Positions 33,083 through 47,524 are shown, numbered from the stretch's first letter. The stretch: 64,000 nt of DNA from Roridomyces roridus (GCA_029378245.1 JARKIF010000041.1:124001-188000), one strand, 5' to 3'. Notes: a model not told the origin generated them from the letters alone. Numbers and translations are program-made.

Positions 33083-34333
33083 ATGTTCCGAGGCCATTTT
33101 CCGCTTATAACATCTCCGCTCCGTCGACTGCCATTAGCCCTTTCTCTTTCTCCTGGCTACATCGGCCTGGTGCCTTTCATTTCATGCATCTCCCTTTTTC
33201 TTCTTCTTCTTCAGGTATGTCTCGTTGGGACGTCGGACTCGAGCACTCACGCCAGAGACGTAGGACTCGTATTCAATAATGAAAACGACTCACGACTCTT
33301 TCCTCGTGGGTCTTCGAGCTCTTCCACAGGCCCCATCATCGCCGCCGCCATCTGCGGCGCTCTCGCTTTCTTTTCACTCACGGCACTCATCTGGGTATGC
33401 GCTCGAAGGAAAAGGGAGCTACGGGACAAGGAGTATGCCATTGACTGTACGTTTTCTGCCCCATTCTACAGCCAATGTGCATGCTGATCGCTCGATATAC
33501 CAGTGCGCACCCACCCATTCCCACTCTCCGCAAAACCCGGGCATTCAAAGCTACAAACGACGCTATCCAACACCTCACCTCCGCCGGTTTTGGTCTCCGT
33601 CGTCTCCGTCCCTGCGTCTCCGCCCGAAGAGCCCGGCCACAAACAACCCAGGACCACTCGGGCGGACGGCACAGGCAAATCCAAATCACGGAAACACAAA
33701 GACATAGACAAAGAGAGACGCCACCGCTCAAGTATTTCGAAACCCCCAATCGCCGCCGCCGTGTCCAAACATTCCAAATGGCGTGCCCAGCTCCCGCCGA
33801 TCTCACAAGGTTACGGCGTTGGTGCGGGGTGGTATGCGATCCTGGATCCAGGCGAGGGGGAGGTCGACAAGGCCGGCCTCTCAGATCGAGATGCAGAGGT
33901 AGCGGTACCAGGTCCCTCTAAGCCTGCTCGCGCTGCCCATCGCATATCGCGCACCGTGTCGAGTTTCGCTGCGGGCGTTGGGAAGCACTTTCCTCGATCT
34001 GTAACCTCCTCGTCGGATGCCGGAACCGTTGAGCCTTCCACCTCGCGATCGCGCCACAGGAGGAAGCGCCCACCGTTGCGTATCACGATTCCTGCAGCAC
34101 CGACGACGAGGGCGCCTGCTCCTGTTCTTCGGCCTGTTCGTGCCAAAGTCAGTACAAGTACGGGCACGAAAGATAAGGGGAAGGAGCGGGAGCGGGAGAA
34201 GGCCAAGGATGCCAAGGACAAGGACAAGGACCCGCAAAGCGCATCGACCCGGCGCTCGAGTCTTTCACTAGCCATCCTCGCTGCCCGACGCGGGCCCGAG
34301 GCCGGGCGGAGGCTTTTCCTCGTTCGGTCTTGA
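33083..34333 (+). CDS. One-pass membrane protein with basic cytoplasmic tail
   Basis: Exons 33083-33446 and 33504-34333 give 397 residues in exact frame. An N-terminal hydrophobic stretch (LVPFISCISLFLLLLQVCLV) may be a signal peptide or anchor. A short Ser-rich outer part follows (RGSSSSSTG), then a strong membrane segment (IIAAAICGALAFFSLTALIW) ending in the stop-transfer CARRKRELRDKE. The tail is long, disordered, rich in Pro, Ser, Arg and Lys, and ends with a charged run (KDKGKEREREKAKDAKDKDK). This mid-protein membrane segment with basic juxtamembrane residues resembles fungal sensor or mucin-like proteins, but no named family was recognised. The start is the least certain part; the first ATG before the hydrophobic stretch was taken. 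Confidence 0.6.
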
Positions 34334-35319
34334 GTTTGATCTCGCGTGACGGTGCGTTCCAAGAGCGGGTACGGTACCACCTGGGGCCACGGGTTTCACG
34401 CTTTCACGACAATTGATGACCACGCTGTATGTGCGGCGCCCACGACAGCCATGATACCGAATGACGACATTGGACGGTGTTTAGTCGCTGGGCGACCCCG
34501 AAAAGACCTAGGTGGATCTGGAGCTGCCGTACCTCTTTGCATCCCGATTCCCACTGGCAGTCGAGCTGGACAGCGCATATCCCGAGGATCCCGTGCGCGG
34601 TGCGTCGCCATGCCATGGCCATGCCGTGTCGGTGTACATGTATCAACTCACATCTTACGCGGACATGCGATTCCGGGTAACTCAGGCGGACGATTCTCTC
34701 TCGAGACCGACGTACGGACAGAGTATTATTTATTTTATTTATCTAGACATTCACTTTACTTTACATTACACGGATATGCGCCCACAGCCAGGTAGCCTCC
34801 CTCGCCCGAGCGTTCGTCTCCAAGTTGATGCGTCGTTCGGAGATTCGGGAATTCGGGGAGGGGGGCTGTTAATTCAATGACCACCACTACATAGGTAGTT
34901 GCTTTCAAGTTTGAAGTATGTACAATCATGAACTCAATACTTGTACATGATATATTGAACAATATCGAACTCGGTGTTAGGCGCTGTAGCCAAGGTTGAT
35001 GATATCGATATCGTTACGCACCGCGGCAGTGTTGGTAACGGGGACCGGGGTGCACGGGTGCCCCGGAAACGGTTCGCCGATTATCCGCCGATGACCGAGC
35101 TGGGCTCTTGTCGCTTTGCTTTGTTCCAACTTGCCTCCGAGTCCCGACTCCCGAGATCATGGATTGATTCTCGTCATGCTGTACGCATTGCGATGGTATC
35201 TTCCAACTGTGTTCCGGCGCTCGGGACAAGTTTCAGAGAGTGACGTGGTGCCAACGACCGCTAGCACATGCTGGGGATACTTGACTGTTCGCAAAGCCAA
35301 CTTCGGAGCCAGCGACTCG
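34334..35319. other. No gene seen
   Basis: Only short overlapping open frames without motifs. Confidence 0.45.
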
Positions 35320-35500
35320 GCTTGATCCAGATTACCAACGATTGATTCGTTGATTGATCAAATCGGCGAAGATGCAACAGATCATCAGTTGGCAAGTGAC
35401 GGAACCATCGGGCCGCCGGGCTGGCGTGCCTCTCATCAGTGCTGCAGGCAGGCAAATAACGAAGAGAGACAGACTGGTAGTAAAGCAAGGAGCCCAAGGA
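35320..35500 (+). repeat. Direct repeat D, copy 1
   Basis: It shares GGCTTGATCCAGATTAC, GATTGATTGAT or a close form, CATCAG.TGGCAAGT.ACGG and CTCTCATCAG in the same order with 36053-36215. Confidence 0.65.
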
Positions 35501-35694
35501 GGAGTCCATTCCCCATGGCCAAGCCCCGTGCAGAAAACGCACCCAAGACCTGGAAGAAGGTTGGACAAAGTTGGACTTCCTCAAGGAAACTAACTATGTA
35601 TCTATTCCTCAAGCCCCATGCAGAAAGCATGCGCATGCAAGAAATCCTAATAGGAGATAGCTAAAAAATTGACAAACCCGTAGTCAGGAAGACT

Positions 35695-35765
35695 ATGCCA
35701 ATCCTCCGGCAGATTCGCACCAAGGTGCCGAACAACCATCTCGAACGGCAGCGTTGGCTGATAGT
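35695..35765 (-). repeat. Family B tRNA-like unit (degraded)
   Basis: CTCCGGCAGATTCGCACCAAGG, broken here for length, marks the box, and ATCTCGAACGGCAGCGTTGG the far end. The order is inverted relative to the cluster at 29.7-31.2 kb. Confidence 0.55.
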
Positions 35766-35870
35766 GCATGATATTTCCGCATGCAGAGTCAATTGAAACG
35801 TGGTCTCCCAATTTCAGACTCCTCGGATGCAAGGAAAAACACGAAAAAGGGAATTATTGACTCAAATACG

Positions 35871-35957
35871 CCAGATCTCCGGCGGATTCGAACCGAGGTA
35901 AGTCATATAGCCTGGCCGAACCGTCATGATCTCGAACGAAGGGCTGGCTGAGACGTA
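35871..35957 (-). repeat. Family B tRNA-like unit
   Basis: CTCCGGCGGATTCGAACCGA at one end and ATCTCGAACGAAGGGCTGGC at the other, a clean inverted copy of the unit clustered at 29.7-31.2 kb. Confidence 0.7.
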
Positions 35958-36052
35958 GTTACTTGTTGTATCTCCGGCAAAGCCAACCAGGCCCAACCTG
36001 GGATCCCGTCGATCTCCAGGGATGAAAGTGTCGGCCCGGGGCCGGAAGATCT

Positions 36053-36215
36053 CGGCTTGATCCAGATTACGAATGATTGATTGATTGATGACACATCATC
36101 AGCTGGCAAGTTACGGGACCATCGGCCGCCGTGTTGGAACTTGGCGTGCCACTCAAAGGCTCTCATCAGAAGGGAAACAGCCGACAGACTCGGTGACTGT
36201 TAAATAAAGCAAAGA
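36053..36215 (+). repeat. Direct repeat D, copy 2
   Basis: This is the counterpart of 35320-35500. A run of 12 G follows at about 36219-36231. Confidence 0.65.
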
Positions 36216-36365
36216 CTGGGGGGGGGGGGGACCCCGGGGACCTGACTTAGTTAAAATCTGCTGCGAGAGCTAGAGTCTAGAGAACGGAAAATCTCGTGAT
36301 GTGAAAATTTACACTTCCAGTGTCCACGTGGAGACGGACACGAGGCGTTCGAGTCCTGCACCACC

Positions 36366-37600
36366 ATGCAATCAGCCCAGCGACTCCCAAGCGATACGGA
36401 CCAGCGCCGGGCGGTCACAGAACTCATTCTCGACGGGCTGGAAGGGGACACACCGAGCATCCAAGCATTCTGCCTCGCGGCTTCCGAATTCGTCACGGAT
36501 TGCCAAGGCCGCCTCTTCAGAAGCATCGAGCTGCGGCCTCCTGCACCCGGGGCGACCGGGGAGCATGAACGATGCCGTCAGCTGCTGCAAATTCTGACCG
36601 AGAGCCCCCAGCTCGCAACTGCCATCAAAGAGCTGCGCATCGTCACGGCTCTGGTAGACTATGCCCGGCTGGATTGCCGACTCAGCCAGGCGGACACTCC
36701 CGGTTATTTACGCAAGCAGAGTCCTTGAGGTCCCTGTCGCTGTCCCGCGGCCACTTCACCAACGCCACCGATGCGGGGGCTTGGCCACTCTCGCAGCCTT
36801 GGCGGCCCCAGCTGACGTCCCTCACGCTCTCGGAAGTCGACGGGCAAGGATACTGTCACGTCTTCCTCGACCAACGGGTAGACCTTTCGCGAGTGGTCTC
36901 GCTCCGCATGGCATCCAAGGTGTCGGATGCGAACAGGTGGAATGCGAGGCTTCTCACTGGCGCCGCCCGCCCTCGCAAGCTTGACATGTTTTCCCTCGCC
37001 AGTATTCTGCAAGACATCCCCCTCGTTCCCTGGTCCCACCTCGTTTCCCTGCGTGTCCTGCTGTTTGATTTGGCGCCGGGACTCGTGCAGCTTTTCAACT
37101 CCTTGCCTGTCGACGCCTCTCTCAGGAAGCTTGTCATCGAGTTTCCCGCCGGGGGCTTTCGTGTAGGCGCCGGGGACACGGTGGAGGGGGTCAACGCCTC
37201 GTTGGAGGCAGGTCTCGCGCGTGCCCGCCATCTGAAGGCGGTGGAGATGATAGGGTTCGGTGAGGACTCTGGAGCTTTATGGGCGGAAGATATGCGGTGG
37301 TTGTTGAGCCCTCTGCAGAGGCGCGGTATCCTGCATTTGTGGCGGGTGTCGCAAGGTAGGTGTCGGTTTGATCTCGTGGATTTGGCTGAGCTCCGTTTAA
37401 TCAGTCCAGATGTACGAGTACTGGTCGTGACCGGCTCGTTCGTGCGGGGAAAGAAAAGACGGCTAGAAGTGGCCTTTTATGATACTTACCGCTTTCTTGA
37501 AGTTTTCATTCATTTGTACAAGTATATAGGTTCTGATAACATTTTTCTTCTTGGCAACTCAGGCGAAACATGCCTTGACTTTGAACCTGCTTCACCATAA
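36366..37600 (+). CDS. F-box-like/LRR-like protein, one frame problem
   Basis: The N-terminus resembles a degenerate Agaricomycete F-box: LDGLEGDTPSIQAFCLAASE, then GRLFRSIELRP at residues 22-58. The rest is a leucine-rich scaffold (SLRSLSLSRGHFTN, LTSLTLSEVDGQGY, SHLVSLRVLLFDL). The frame of the first part ends near 36727 while the second part is open from about 36572 to 37600 in another frame. A GT..AG interval of only 32 bp (36654-36685) would join them exactly (400 residues) but is shorter than any other intron here. The alternative is a one-base frameshift, making this a recent pseudogene. The protein is otherwise intact. The substrate is unknown. Confidence 0.6.
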
Positions 37601-37643
37601 ATAACGTTTATAACCATACACCAACTACCTACTGCAGACTCAA

Positions 37644-39869
37644 TCACACATCCTTCTCCGCCTCCTCCATCGTAACCCAAAGCCCGCCCCTCACAAACAT
37701 AGTCATATGCGCCCTCGGCCTGATCTTCTCATGCGCCTTCCACCCCGACTTGTCGTTCGTCTTCCACTCTGCAGGCGGGCGTGCGGCGGGGGGCTGGGCT
37801 TCGGCGGAGAGGGAGATGGCTGAGAATGTTTGGAGGAGGGCGACGAGGAAGAAGGAGGCTTCGTGGTAGGCGAATTGCTGCCCGAGACATATACGGGGGC
37901 CAGCGCTGAATGGGAGGAAGATGAAGGGGTTGGGTATCACTATTCCCAGTCAGAATGATAGACAAAGCCAGAGCAAGGGAAGAGACGCACGGTACTTGTG
38001 CAACCGCTCATCCAAAAACCGATCAGGATCGTAAGTGAGGGCGTCCGGTCCCCAGAGGTCCGTCCGGCGGTGCATGACGATCTTGTTGACGAGCGTCCGC
38101 GTACCGGCGGGGATGTAGATCGGTCTCCCGCCGTTCTTGGGCTGGAGGACTGTTGGGTAGAGTGGGGTTCTACGTTGAAATATTAGCTGTGGATTCGCAT
38201 TGGGGGAATTGGGTGAGGAAGACGAACCGGGCGTTCAAGGGCACGGCGGGGTAAAGTCTCAGCGTCTCGTTGAGTACGGCCTGGATGGCGATGAGCACTC
38301 GGTTTTATCTAGGACGAGGAAAATTGAAACTTACCCGCAGATACTTGAGGTCGCGGAAATCAGCGAACGTAGGTCTGCGCGAGGGGCCTACGATGCGAAG
38401 GATTTCGCTGCGAAGTTTGGAAAGAATGTGTGGGTTTTGTGAGAGCATGTAGAGCGTGAAGGAGAGGAGGCTGGCGGTCTAGAGGAATGTCAATACCACA
38501 AAAAAGGAGGGAAGAGAGCGCGCACGGTATCCCGCCCAGCAACACTGATGCTCAGAATCTCATCCCGGAGGATAGTCCGGTCTATTCAAAGGTCAGCTCA
38601 AAGTGAGCCAGATATCCTCCGACGCACCTTCAGTAAAAGTCAACAAATGATCCAACAGCGTCTGTCCCTCCTGCGCCGCCTCATCCGCCGTCTTTCCCTT
38701 CCCCTCCCGCTCCTCAGCCCGCTTCTTCGCAATAGCTTCCTCCAAAATAGGATCAAGATACTCATGTATGATCTTCACCGGCCCCGTCAACTCGTCCTTC
38801 CAAAACTCGGATAAAGGCCAGTGCTCGCCCAATCTGTACCGAGAGGCAGTGACAAGCTGGGCGTCGCGGAAAGCAGCGGCGACGGCGTGTGGTTTTATAG
38901 TGGCAGTGGCGGTGGTAGAGGAAGGGACGTAGTGCGGGTAAGGCATGGGTGCGGCGATAGATTGCATGTCGCGTGCGAACATGAAGGATGTGGCGGCGTC
39001 GAGAGTGAAGCGTGCGACCATGTCCTGCATGTCGACGGGATACCCCTCACGCAGTCGGGCTTTGATCTGTGTGACGGCTTTGTCTGCGAGCGATTCGAAG
39101 AGGTCAAAGTCGCTGATTCGCTCGCGGTGGAAGAACGGGCGGGTCATTTGGCGATGGAATCTAATTCGTCGGTCAATCAATTGAACAACAAGGGGGTGAA
39201 TGAAGGGCACGTACTTCCACATCTCCCCATCAGCAGCAAAGACACCCGTACCGAGCAAAGGCTCGTGCGCGTCGCGGAACTCAGGACCTTTCTCGAACGA
39301 GTTGAATTCCGTTGCGAGGATCACGCGGAGGTGGTCTGGCTCGGCGGTGAACAGCTGGTGGCGTTGCATTTTCATTCATTAGCGCTCAAATGCGATGTGG
39401 CACACGACAGACGTCACGTACACGAGTTTTGAACAAGAACCGCAGACCAAAGGTGTATCCCAGCTCAGCGGCGCCCACAGCCAGATGGTCACCTTCAATC
39501 CAAATGAAATAAGAATTAAATCGGAGATGCAGAAAAGAGGCACACACCAGGAAACATATTCTCCACATTCACAGTAAATAAATCCAATCCGCCAATCCAC
39601 CCAGGGAGGTTCGGAGCGAGAACTGCGCCGGCGGCAGAAGCCTCCCTTCTATCCTTCCAAATGTAGTACTGCACGAAGACGGTCAGGACGAGGGGACCGC
39701 TGAATATGTACGCGAGGACGGCGAGCCACGTCGGGATGGCGATGTCGCAAAATCGGTAGAGGATGATGCGGGCGAGGTAGCAAGAGGCTGCCGGCGCGAG
39801 GATTCGGGGAATTTGTTTGGAGAGGTAGATGAGGCCTGGGGGGATGCGACCCAGGCGAGAGGGAGGCAT
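37644..39869 (-). CDS. Cytochrome P450, CYP63-like
   Basis: A membrane-anchored haem-thiolate monooxygenase, probably in the endoplasmic reticulum; CYP63 members of wood-decay fungi oxidise alkanes and aromatics, but the substrate here is unknown. Exons 39869-39548, 39492-39422, 39354-39215, 39160-38628, 38581-38526, 38478-38335, 38280-38228, 38169-37991 and 37939-37644 sum to exactly 597 residues. The N-terminus has the CYP63-type [18 protein letters not shown] and two hydrophobic segments. The I-helix reads VAGRDT, the K-helix LNETLR, the PERF region [11 protein letters not shown], and the haem-binding loop [10 protein letters not shown] with the Cys ligand. All motifs are intact. The 54-bp third intron has no stop. 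An upstream in-frame ATG at 39908 is an alternative start. Confidence 0.93.
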
Positions 39870-40441
39870 GGTGGGGTGTGGGGTGTACAATCTTGGCATG
39901 GGCTTCATTTTATACTGACTTTGATATTGAGTCGGAAATTGAGGAGTCGCATGGAGCACAAGTAGTTCGGCTATTGCGGAAGGAAGCCGAACTTGGAGTC
40001 ACGCTGGTAACAGGCAGCCAGGTAGGCGGATTCGAGGCGGGTTTACTAAATTCGTACATTAGCACTGATCCGCAGATTATCACTTGACGCATCTGGGAAT
40101 CAACAGTATCCTGCGGCCGCGTACCCATAGTGGTACGCCCTATTTTGGTTTGTGGACCGCGGTGAGCCAGGGGTGATTGCTGCAGATTGGGGTTCACTGA
40201 CAAGATAGGGTGTTTTTATGAAGAGGAGAAGGAGGAGAGTCGGACCAAGAAATCCACCGCCATCAACCGATCATGATGCGCCACTTCTCCCGATTTCCTG
40301 AGACTGAGCCCTAATGCGCGACCGCCAGAGACGATCATCGTCTTGGCGCTGCCCCACAACAGTGTCAAATTGAAAGCCTGCGTCGTCTGCTCGTGCGGCC
40401 GCCGTCAAAAAGTATTCAATCTGGGAAATCTCGAAAGTCGA
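39870..40441. other. 5' flank of the P450, then hAT target region
   Basis: It holds the P450 promoter. The part next to the hAT element (40240-40441) is open on both strands and reads on into 42330 and beyond if the element is removed, but no protein family was recognised. Confidence 0.45.
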
Positions 40442-40449
40442 GTCACCTT
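40442..40449. repeat. 8-bp target site duplication (left), hAT element 2
   Basis: GTCACCTT, repeated exactly at 42322-42329. Confidence 0.93.
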
Positions 40450-42321
40450 TAGTGTTGCCGTAGCTCGGCTCAGCTTGGCGAGCCGACCGAGCTGAGCCTA
40501 TTTGGAGCTGAGCCGAGCTGAGCCAATGTAGTGCGGCTCTAAGTGGCTCAGCTCACGCTCAAGCCGGCTTGAGCTCGGCTTAGCTGCGGCTTGGCTGTGT
40601 TTTTTCTGTTCATTGCTGCTGCCCTCTCCCAGCCTCCTCCTCCCTCCCAATGAGCTCCCTGCATACTTGAACTTCAAAAGCACTTGATATCCGCGATTAA
40701 TTGAGGCCTTATCCACGGCGAACGTCACCAGGCACAATAATGAAAGCTTATTCGACACACATTCTGTGGAACCACCACGGCAGCTTGACTACTGCTCTTA
40801 TTTCCACTCTGCATATGCGCGCTCCTCGATGGCCGCCAAAGACAGCGTTAAACTGTGCTGGTATGAGCAGCATCAGTCCGACCGTGTTCAATTGGCCCAA
40901 GGGTTGACAAGCCCTGCTTAATTCGACGACGTCTTGAATCCATTTCCAATGAGCTCAAGGAAAAACAACCCGACCAACACTACTGTTCACCGTCGCATCC
41001 AATTGAGCGGACGAAGTTCCTGGTCTGGACTCACACAGCCAAAGCTTTTCCAATTGCAATTTTGCAGGGGAACCAACTGCGATACTCGACCACATTCAAG
41101 CTTGCCGTCAATATCTTCCCATCCAGGGCTTAGCTCCCGTGCGAGTGCGTCTCCTCCGCCGCCGATCAGGCGGTGCTCAGGCCCAGTCGTATTGCGAGAG
41201 ATGGCGTAATTGCATTTGCGAGAGATGATGGGCTCACATAGTTGGAGGCAAGGAGAAGCTGGTCAAGTGCAAGAAGATCGCACATATTTAACAGGGAAAA
41301 TAAAATAGATTGAGCTACATACTACAAATGGAGATGATATCGGACCCAGCTTCCAATGTACGCGCTCCATCGAATAATCGACGATCCGAACGGCGCATGG
41401 GTTCATGACTATTGACTCTGACGATATACAGCACGCTGAGAGGCACTTGTGTATGATCACCCTGGGTGTGGCGCGAGCACCACGGGGAAAATGGAGCCAC
41501 CACCGGAATGCAAATGTACATCATCGAGACTTGCGGATGTGAATCCGTCGACGCACGGCTTTCGTTTTGCAAACGGGTTGGCGGCGATTTGGGCGACGAC
41601 TCGCTCATGCTCGTCGGGGAAGCGGTGTGGCGGGGCATGACAATCGGCAGGACACGACCCTCGTCGTCACAGCTGCTGAAGGGGCACAATGGGAGAGCAG
41701 GATAGATTCAGCAAGGACCAGTGGAAAGAAAATAGGGATAGGTGACGCACGCATACAGCCCAAGTCGACTCCATACCCGTCAGAACACATGTATCCACGG
41801 CGGTCACACCCATGGGGCCCCACAGGAGCACAGAGAGCACCGACACGCAGCTGTAAGCGTTGTAGATGTAGGTTTCCATGCATATTCAGTCTTGAGGCTG
41901 AGCGTTGATGCAGAAGTCTTGGGATTGGAGGAGAGAGAAATGAAGCGGTGCTGGACCTTTGAGACGGTACTGGAAGTTGTCCGGAACGATTGGGACCGAG
42001 GGGAGTCGACGGCGGATGAGATTGGGCAAATGAGTGGAGGGTGCGATGGTGACGTGGCACAAAACAGCGCCAACGGCGTTTCAAGGCAACGGAATGCATT
42101 CAATGGGGGTTCCGAGTGAGGGATGAGACCTTGGAGTTGTCCGTGGCCGTGGCCGAGAGAGAACGACAAGTCTGTCGCTGAGCTGTGGCTCGAGTCGGCT
42201 CTGAGCCAAAGCCGCTTGAGCCAGCCGCATCAAAACGGCTCGGCTCGGCTCAGCCACTGATGGCTCCGAAGCCATCGGAAGCGGAGCTGGAGCCAGCCGG
42301 AGCCGAGCCGCGGCAACACTA
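40450..42321. mobile_element. Non-autonomous hAT element 2 (1872 bp)
   Basis: The ends TAGTGTTGCCG are perfect inverted copies (right end CGGCAACACTA), flanked by an exact GTCACCTT duplication. Subterminal 150-200 bp on both sides are packed with GAGCCGAGC/GCTCGGCTC words, typical of hAT binding arrays. The interior (about 40700-42120) has no recognisable transposase, only short open frames, so the element is non-autonomous; its middle may be captured or decayed sequence. Confidence 0.92.
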
Positions 42322-42329
42322 GTCACCTT
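42322..42329. repeat. 8-bp target site duplication (right), hAT element 2
   Basis: GTCACCTT, identical to 40442-40449. Confidence 0.93.
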
Positions 42330-43212
42330 TCGAATTCGGACATCCGCTTGACAATGAATGGTTTCATGGGCGATCCGTAACTCCGCTTGCGCTGTCCCGG
42401 GTTGTTCAGCGCTGCGTCCAAAAAAAGGCGTGATAAAGAAGCGAGTGAGACACGGAGAGATGAGACCGTTGGTAAGCCGGAGAGCGATGAATGAGGAGGG
42501 TGGCCACCTGGAGATTGAATTTTTGGAACTACAGAAACAGGCCCTAGCGTAAGTGTTGGCATGCGTGAGGCTGAGCAGAGGACTCGACGCGCCCGATGTT
42601 GATGGGTAAGAGCAAGCCTGGGACCAATCATGGCTGATTACGTAACACATCAATTCCCTCTTGCCGTCCTCCTCCTTTGAATCGAATCTCGAGTCAAGGT
42701 ACGGTCGCTCAAACGTCCACGCAACTCTCGAGACGGACAAGAATTCGTCGGAATGCCATCACCCTCAAGCGTGGGCTTCTTAGTCCAGGCTCCGACTGGA
42801 GGTGCTACGCGGTTACGCCGGTAGCGGAAGCCTTCGTTCTGGACGGGCGCTGGGGTGGACCGTAGACAGCTCTCACAGAGCTCCAAATTGTGCTCCTCTT
42901 TCTTTCCTCCGTCATCCTTCGAGGCTCGCATTCTCTCGTCTCCGTCATGGCACCAGCCTAAGTAAGGCTATGGCTACCACTTCCAACTGTTGTTGCTCGG
43001 TCTATCGCCCTTCCCAATATCTACTTCTTCCAGAGAGCGACGTCGAAAGCACTGACTTCCACGCGTCGTGTGGATCTGCTCAATCTCTCTATTTCTACTC
43101 CGCATTTGCCTTGCCTCACTGCCATCCCAGCTCGTCGATCTCGCCTGCTTGGCGCGCATCTGTTCGACGTCTTTCATGGACCATAGCAAGCGCGGGTGTG
43201 AGAGATCTAGCC

Positions 43213-43245
43213 TGTCCTTCGTTCGACTCGAGGTATGGTTATGGT
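43213..43245 (+). repeat. Family C repeat motif
   Basis: TCCTTCGTTCGACTCGAGGT then ATGGTTATGG. Confidence 0.5.
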
Positions 43246-44058
43246 GGGTAGATCAGGACTTCTTCAAGTTTTTCCCTCGGCGCCTAGCCTTTCAATCAAT
43301 CTTGCCTCGCCATCGAAGTATGTGCACCTACTGCGGGTCCGTCCAGGCCTCCATCTTTTTTGTTCCCAATCGCAGGATCGTGGCCCGCTCGAAATCCACT
43401 GAGCACATTGCTCAGACTGTTTATGCATGCCGCCACGACGCATGCAAAGATATTTTCAGGCTCTAACTTCTGTCTTGGGGAATCGCACCGTCTATGCACT
43501 GGAGTTGCCTTCTCGAATGCAACTCATGCACGCTCGGCATGTAGGCGATCCAGCCAGTTCTTCGTTGCTCGGTTATGCTAGTCCTCTTTTTTGTTGCCTG
43601 CCACGCCACATGACTCCGCCCTCCGACTTGAAGTTCTCATTGCGGCAAGTGCTCTGGTCCTGAGGAATGGCCCGGATGCCCGGGCACTTCTTCCACTGTG
43701 GATGGATGCCCGTGATGTATTAGGCCCAGCGTTGCAGGCGGGACTTCTCAACTTTGTGGGGGAGATTCCCGCGGGTGTTGAGAAGGCGGTTGAGTGCCGT
43801 CCTAGCTCTGTCGCGCCGCTGACCGAGGTCCAACTGGTACTCTCTAACCAGAAACGGATATGTGGCCCTGTCCGGATTTTCACAATCTCTTCATTTCAAT
43901 TTCCCACTCGACACCTCCTTGACCTTCTTCCGCCGATCTCGCCTGTGGGGACTCCTTGTCGATGGAGTTGTCTGGTCCTTTTGCGAGTACGACGTCTGGA
44001 ATTGGAATGCAACCCAAGCATGCCATCCTGGCTTCTGGTACTCGGGATGTACCAAGCT

Positions 44059-44088
44059 ATTCTTCGTTCGACTCGAGGTACGGTTATG
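44059..44088 (+). repeat. Family C repeat motif
   Basis: TTCTTCGTTCGACTCGAGGT then ACGGTTATG. Confidence 0.5.
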
Positions 44089-44845
44089 AAGACGGATGAC
44101 CGATGTATCATTCTTCTATCGTCAGCGCTTTTTAAGTGTTCCACCATTCAATCTCGCTTCGCGACCAAAGGGCAACTTACGGGTCCCACTTTGTTGGTCT
44201 CGACTTATCGGCGATCGCACGGTACATACCCTTCCCGAACCATCGAACAAACCATCCAGCGGTATTTCTCAGGCTGCAGCCTACCTCATTACGGCGACTG
44301 ATTGTCCGGGATAGATGGTAAATAAATACCCGTCTTGCTTCAGCCCATCCAGCTTTGTTCTCAGGCTGCCGCATCGGTTCTGCAGGATCTCTCATATATT
44401 GCTCATATATGATATCGGCGACCTATCTCATCTTGGTTACAGAAGCAATTTGGTGAAAAAAGCGGAACTAGGGGAGCTAATTGGAACACGGGGAATCGAA
44501 CCCACCTGGTCCCAGCGATCCGAGATACAGTTATGGTGCATCTTGAAGCTTGAAGTGTCATCCTCTTCAACTCCCGGCGCTTTGCCTTTCAAGTATATTA
44601 TCTCCCTCACGCTGTTACTCCTGGAAATCGTGCTTTGGTTCTGCAGGTCCAGGGGGTTCGCATCATCTAAAGCCCCAGCCCCCCTGCGTGGACACTCCGC
44701 AGAGTCCAACAAGCAATATAGTGCGACTGTTCTTCGTCATTCGCGCGTTATTCTCTGGCTTCACCTTGGTTCTGGGCGATTGGACCATCCAGCGGGGAGG
44801 CTCCCGGCGCGTCGGACATGCGTCTATGGGTGTGGAATGCAGACA

Positions 44846-44876
44846 GTTCTTCGTTCGACTCGGGGTACGGTTACTG
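44846..44876 (+). repeat. Family C repeat motif
   Basis: GTTCTTCGTTCGACTCGGGG then TACGGTTAC. It lies about 250 bp upstream of the poly(A) polymerase start; the duplicated locus has the same motif upstream at about 60322. Confidence 0.5.
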
Positions 44877-45125
44877 CTCATGCCACCGCATTTCATTTTA
44901 CCTGTTTTGTCAACTTACTGCGACTTCCCTCTAGCATACCTCGGGACGCTCGTATTTTTTGCATCTCTCTGCTTCCGTGGAGCTGAAAACAAGCTGAAAA
45001 CGCGAATCTTGAACGCATCCTTTGTTGCTCTTTGCTTGTTGATCCGCCACGTAAGCGAAGCCATCAACTCGCACCACTCGACCTCCGCGACCGTCCAGCG
45101 TCCAGCCGCCTGAAACCGGCTTCAA

Positions 45126-47524
<2,399 letters not shown>

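Larger units (their letters stand above)
42330..45125. other. Gene-poor region with family C repeat motifs
   Basis: The word CTTCGTTCGACTCGAGGTA with GGTTATG following recurs at about 43217-43242, 44061-44087 and 44849-44873, with a degraded form near 43559. A tRNA-like GGGTTCGATTCCCC is read on the minus strand near 44491-44504. Open frames at 42.3-43.5 kb show no family. No gene is supported. Confidence 0.5.

Noticed and set aside
41315..41689. Transposase gene inside hAT element 2
   Set aside because: The frame has no hAT dimerisation motif or other transposase feature.
42330..43500. A gene disrupted by hAT element 2
   Set aside because: Reading across the repaired site stays open, but no family was recognised and no consistent splicing was found, so no gene was called.
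44470..44560. tRNA gene on the minus strand with GGGTTCGATTCCCC
   Set aside because: The T-arm stem does not pair properly and no matching 5' acceptor strand was found.
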